Positions 63,441 through 64,000 of a DNA stretch of 64,000 nucleotides are shown here, piece by piece. This stretch comes from Desulfomonile tiedjei (GTDB taxonomy: Bacteria; Desulfobacterota; Desulfomonilia; Desulfomonilales; Desulfomonilaceae). The notes below the pieces were generated by a model, which was not told where the DNA came from, did not search any database, and was given only the letters and a program-made list of their open reading frames with translations. The stretch is taken from contig JACRDG010000089.1 of assembly GCA_016218715.1 (NCBI GenBank), forward strand, positions 1 through 64,000, given 5' to 3'. Position 1 is the first letter of the stretch, and the number at the start of each line of letters is the position of its first letter. A program made the position numbers and the translations under genes.

Positions 63441-64000
63441 TCACGATCCCTTGCCGAATCGTGCCGTAATCACCAGCCACAGACCCAGCGCAGCCGCAAA
63501 CCCGAAACCCGCGATCCCCAGGACGGGTACCCCCAGCACACGGGGTTCCAGAGCAGAGACCGCGACCACAGCGGATGCGAGAATCAAAGCCGCCATGATT
63601 ATACTGGTGGAAAGCCGGTTGGTGGCCCTTTCCACCTCTCTCAGCGATTCGTTCAGGCCGCTATGGTCCAGGACAATTTTGAAACGGCTCTCCCTCAACT
63701 GATGGGACAGCTCTCGCAGATCTGAAGGGAGATCCCTCAGGAACCGTGCCAGGTCGTAAGCTCCCTGCATGAGCCGCCGAGCGAGAAAGATGGGGCTGTA
63801 CGTGGTGACAACGATTTCGCGCACAAAGGGTTTCGCTACCGCGACCGCCTGGAAGTTGGGGTCCAGCGTCCTGCCCACCCCCTCCAGCGTGACGAGCGCT
63901 TTTCCCACGAGGAGCAGATCCGACGGCACCTGGATGCCGAAGGTGCGAACGAGCCGGACAAGGTCGTTGACGAGCAAATCGAGCTTGATCCGCTTCAGCG
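63441..64000 (-). CDS. ABC1/UbiB-family protein kinase-like protein, C-terminal part (cut by window edge)
   Basis: The frame is open from base 64000 leftwards without a convincing start; TTG 63977 is internal (upstream codons read LKRIKLD in frame). The visible 186 residues show the C-terminal UbiB/AarF pattern: LLVNDLVRLVRTFGIQVPSDL, LVGKALVTLEGVGRTLDP, then two membrane helices (about the last 50 residues). The kinase-like catalytic core would lie outside the window. Family members support ubiquinone or lipid metabolism in membranes. It converges on the sensor kinase gene. Confidence 0.85.
   Translation of the reverse strand, partial: LKRIKLDLLVNDLVRLVRTFGIQVPSDLLLVGKALVTLEGVGRTLDPNFQAVAVAKPFVREIVVTTYSPIFLARRLMQGAYDLARFLRDLPSDLRELSHQLRESRFKIVLDHSGLNESLREVERATNRLSTSIIMAALILASAVVAVSALEPRVLGVPVLGIAGFGFAAALGLWLVITARFGKGS

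Overview
The window is about 64 kb of gene-dense, fairly GC-rich bacterial DNA. The gene set (2-oxoacid:ferredoxin oxidoreductase subunits, many 4Fe-4S and Tat-targeted proteins, an apparent selenocysteine codon, many sensor kinases, exported TPR/ankyrin proteins) fits an anaerobic Desulfobacterota-type organism, perhaps near Desulfomonile/Syntrophobacterales. That placement comes from gene content and is not proven. No phage, transposase or CRISPR array is visible.

Layout. 0.1-2.4 kb: two oxidoreductase subunits and a solitary DNA methyltransferase, each followed by a copy of the same hairpin repeat. 3.0-6.3 kb: alaS and two very small genes. 6.5-16.4 kb: a Ser/Thr kinase with TPR and PilZ-like parts, a NapH/NapG-like Fe-S membrane protein with a DUF362 partner, an SH3 lipoprotein, a PP2C phosphatase, a double-FHA protein and a DUF3999-like protein. 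17.0-17.6 kb: a membrane-anchored thioredoxin whose first active-site cysteine codon is an in-frame TGA followed by a SECIS-like hairpin. 18.4-21.9 kb: an exported ankyrin-serpin, an IscU-like scaffold and a nucleotide-sugar epimerase. 22.5-27.8 kb: a three-subunit molybdenum hydroxylase followed by a class V cysteine desulfurase-like enzyme, then tRNA-Leu(CAA). 28.6-35.9 kb: a branched-chain-amino-acid-type ABC transporter with an embedded acyl-CoA synthetase. 36.1-40.2 kb: two regulatory proteins whose catalytic residues are degenerate. 41.0-45.7 kb: ECF sigma factor, anti-sigma factor, exported caspase-ankyrin protein and DUF4337 protein. 46-50.4 kb: an RND pump and its adaptor. 50.6-57.0 kb: exported proteins, including a barrel-only inverse autotransporter, a coiled-coil protein and a TPR-CHAT protease. 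57.1-59.1 kb: two sigma-54 promoters, a PhoU-like gene and a small ankyrin protein. 59.5-64 kb: a large hybrid sensor kinase and the end of an ABC1/UbiB kinase gene cut by the right edge.

Themes. Three exported proteins join or surround protease chemistry (caspase-ankyrin, TPR-CHAT, ankyrin-serpin), and one of them sits directly behind a sigma/anti-sigma pair with a periplasmic anti-sigma domain. Kinase, phosphatase and FHA reader lie within 9 kb. Several families of palindromic intergenic repeats punctuate gene ends, including inside the transporter operon. The strongest single observation is the TGA-containing thioredoxin.
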